Shown here one piece after another: positions 5,410 through 5,786 of a stretch of DNA of 5,786 bases. Location of the stretch: contig SDNV01000159.1 of the NCBI GenBank assembly GCA_004524515.1, forward strand, positions 1 to 5,786. Reading direction: 5' to 3'. A program made the translations under genes and the position numbers. Numbering within the stretch: the first letter of the stretch is position 1; the number at the start of each line of letters is the position of its first letter. The DNA is from Promethearchaeota archaeon (GTDB taxonomy: Archaea > Asgardarchaeota > Lokiarchaeia > Sigynarchaeales > SOKP01). The notes under the pieces are model-generated. The model was not told the DNA's origin and ran no database searches. It saw nothing but the letters and a program-made list of their open reading frames with translations.

Positions 5410-5786
5410 ATGGAAGAAGAGAAGGATTCGAAAGAGGAGATTTATCTCGAGGAAATAATAAAAAAAACTTAAACGGGGATTACTTTTCCTAAAAATTTAA
5501 GAGAAGAGTTATTTCAAGATGATCAAGATGTTTTTTTTAGAATGATTGTTCCAATGGAAAAAAATAAAATTATCCTTGAAATTGTCTCTGAAGAAGAAGC
5601 AAAAAATTTTTCTGAAAAATTAAAAACTAAAAAACCAAAACAAGAAAAAGATGCACAAGAGAGAAAAATTAGTAAAAAAACAGAAAAAACAGCTTTAAGT
5701 CCTAATTGGGGTGAATATTTTGTCTACGATTTTGACGCAAAAGAGAAAATAAAACCCATTTTAGAATCCGCTTTTTATAAATTTAC
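5410..5786 (+). pseudogene. AbrB/SpoVT-like protein gene interrupted by an in-frame TAA (3' end outside window)
   Basis: From ATG 5410 the frame runs to the window edge (125 codons) with one break, a TAA at 5470-5472 (codon 21). The frame is the same on both sides. Codons 22-59 read TGITFPKNLREELF... followed by FFRMIVPMEKNKIILEIV, which matches the swapped-hairpin AbrB/SpoVT pattern (strand, P-K-x-L-R-E-x-L helix, two strands) found in transcription regulators and antitoxins. Codons 60-95 are a lysine/glutamate-rich linker, and codons 97-125 begin a second domain (SPNWGEYFVYDF). No ATG, GTG or TTG lies in frame between the stop and ATG 5542, which is inside the AbrB domain, so a downstream start would destroy the fold. 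Codon 21 would plausibly have been Lys (AAA), Gln (CAA) or Leu (TTA). Either a real nonsense mutation, a sequencing error in an A-rich run, or recoding could explain it. If the stop is an error, this is an intact gene of unknown length. Confidence 0.6.

Noticed and set aside
5470..5472. Pyrrolysine-type recoding at the in-frame stop
   Set aside because: Pyrrolysine is inserted at TAG, and this codon is TAA; no MttB/MtmB-like gene is in the window.

Overview
The window looks like a chromosome fragment from an AT-rich archaeon, most likely an Asgard (Lokiarchaeia-like) lineage. The reasons are the very low GC of the right half, TTG/GTG starts with few Shine-Dalgarno sites, TATA-like boxes close to the start codons, a longin-like small protein with a C-terminal CxxC/HxxH part, an AbrB-like protein next to it, and a fused corrinoid/methyltransferase protein. 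This is inferred from gene content; there is no rRNA or other marker, and a different AT-rich archaeal phylum is possible.

Left half (1-3757) is a catabolic-looking block. On the minus strand a GPH/MelB-type sugar:cation symporter (476-1873) is followed, in the direction of transcription, by the start of an amidase-signature enzyme (1-360, running off the window). Divergent from them, across a 183-bp intergenic region with candidate promoters, lies a 566-codon fusion (2057-3757) of a B12-binding domain and an MtaA/MtbA-like zinc methyltransferase. The order of domains resembles the methyl-sulfide MtsD/MtsF/MtsH proteins of Methanosarcina. Its zinc site is intact (H456, C458, C538), but the cobalt-ligand His of the B12 motif is a Trp (W106). 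A reasonable guess is uptake and processing of a methylated and/or amide-bearing compound, but no substrate methyltransferase (MT1) or corrinoid-reactivating protein lies in view.

Right half (3758-5786) is housekeeping/Asgard-type background. A TrmJ-type tRNA ribose methyltransferase (minus, 3761-4618) converges on the fusion gene with only 3 bp between stop codons. It diverges from an uncharacterised longin-like protein (4685-5293). Last comes an AbrB/SpoVT-like gene (5410 to the window end) whose frame is interrupted by a single in-frame TAA at 5470-5472. Hand-counted rows of the fusion gene reach about 50% GC against 20-25% in TrmJ and the longin-like gene, which suggests the methyltransferase gene may have been acquired horizontally.

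No RNA genes, CRISPR arrays, insertion sequences or long repeats were seen.
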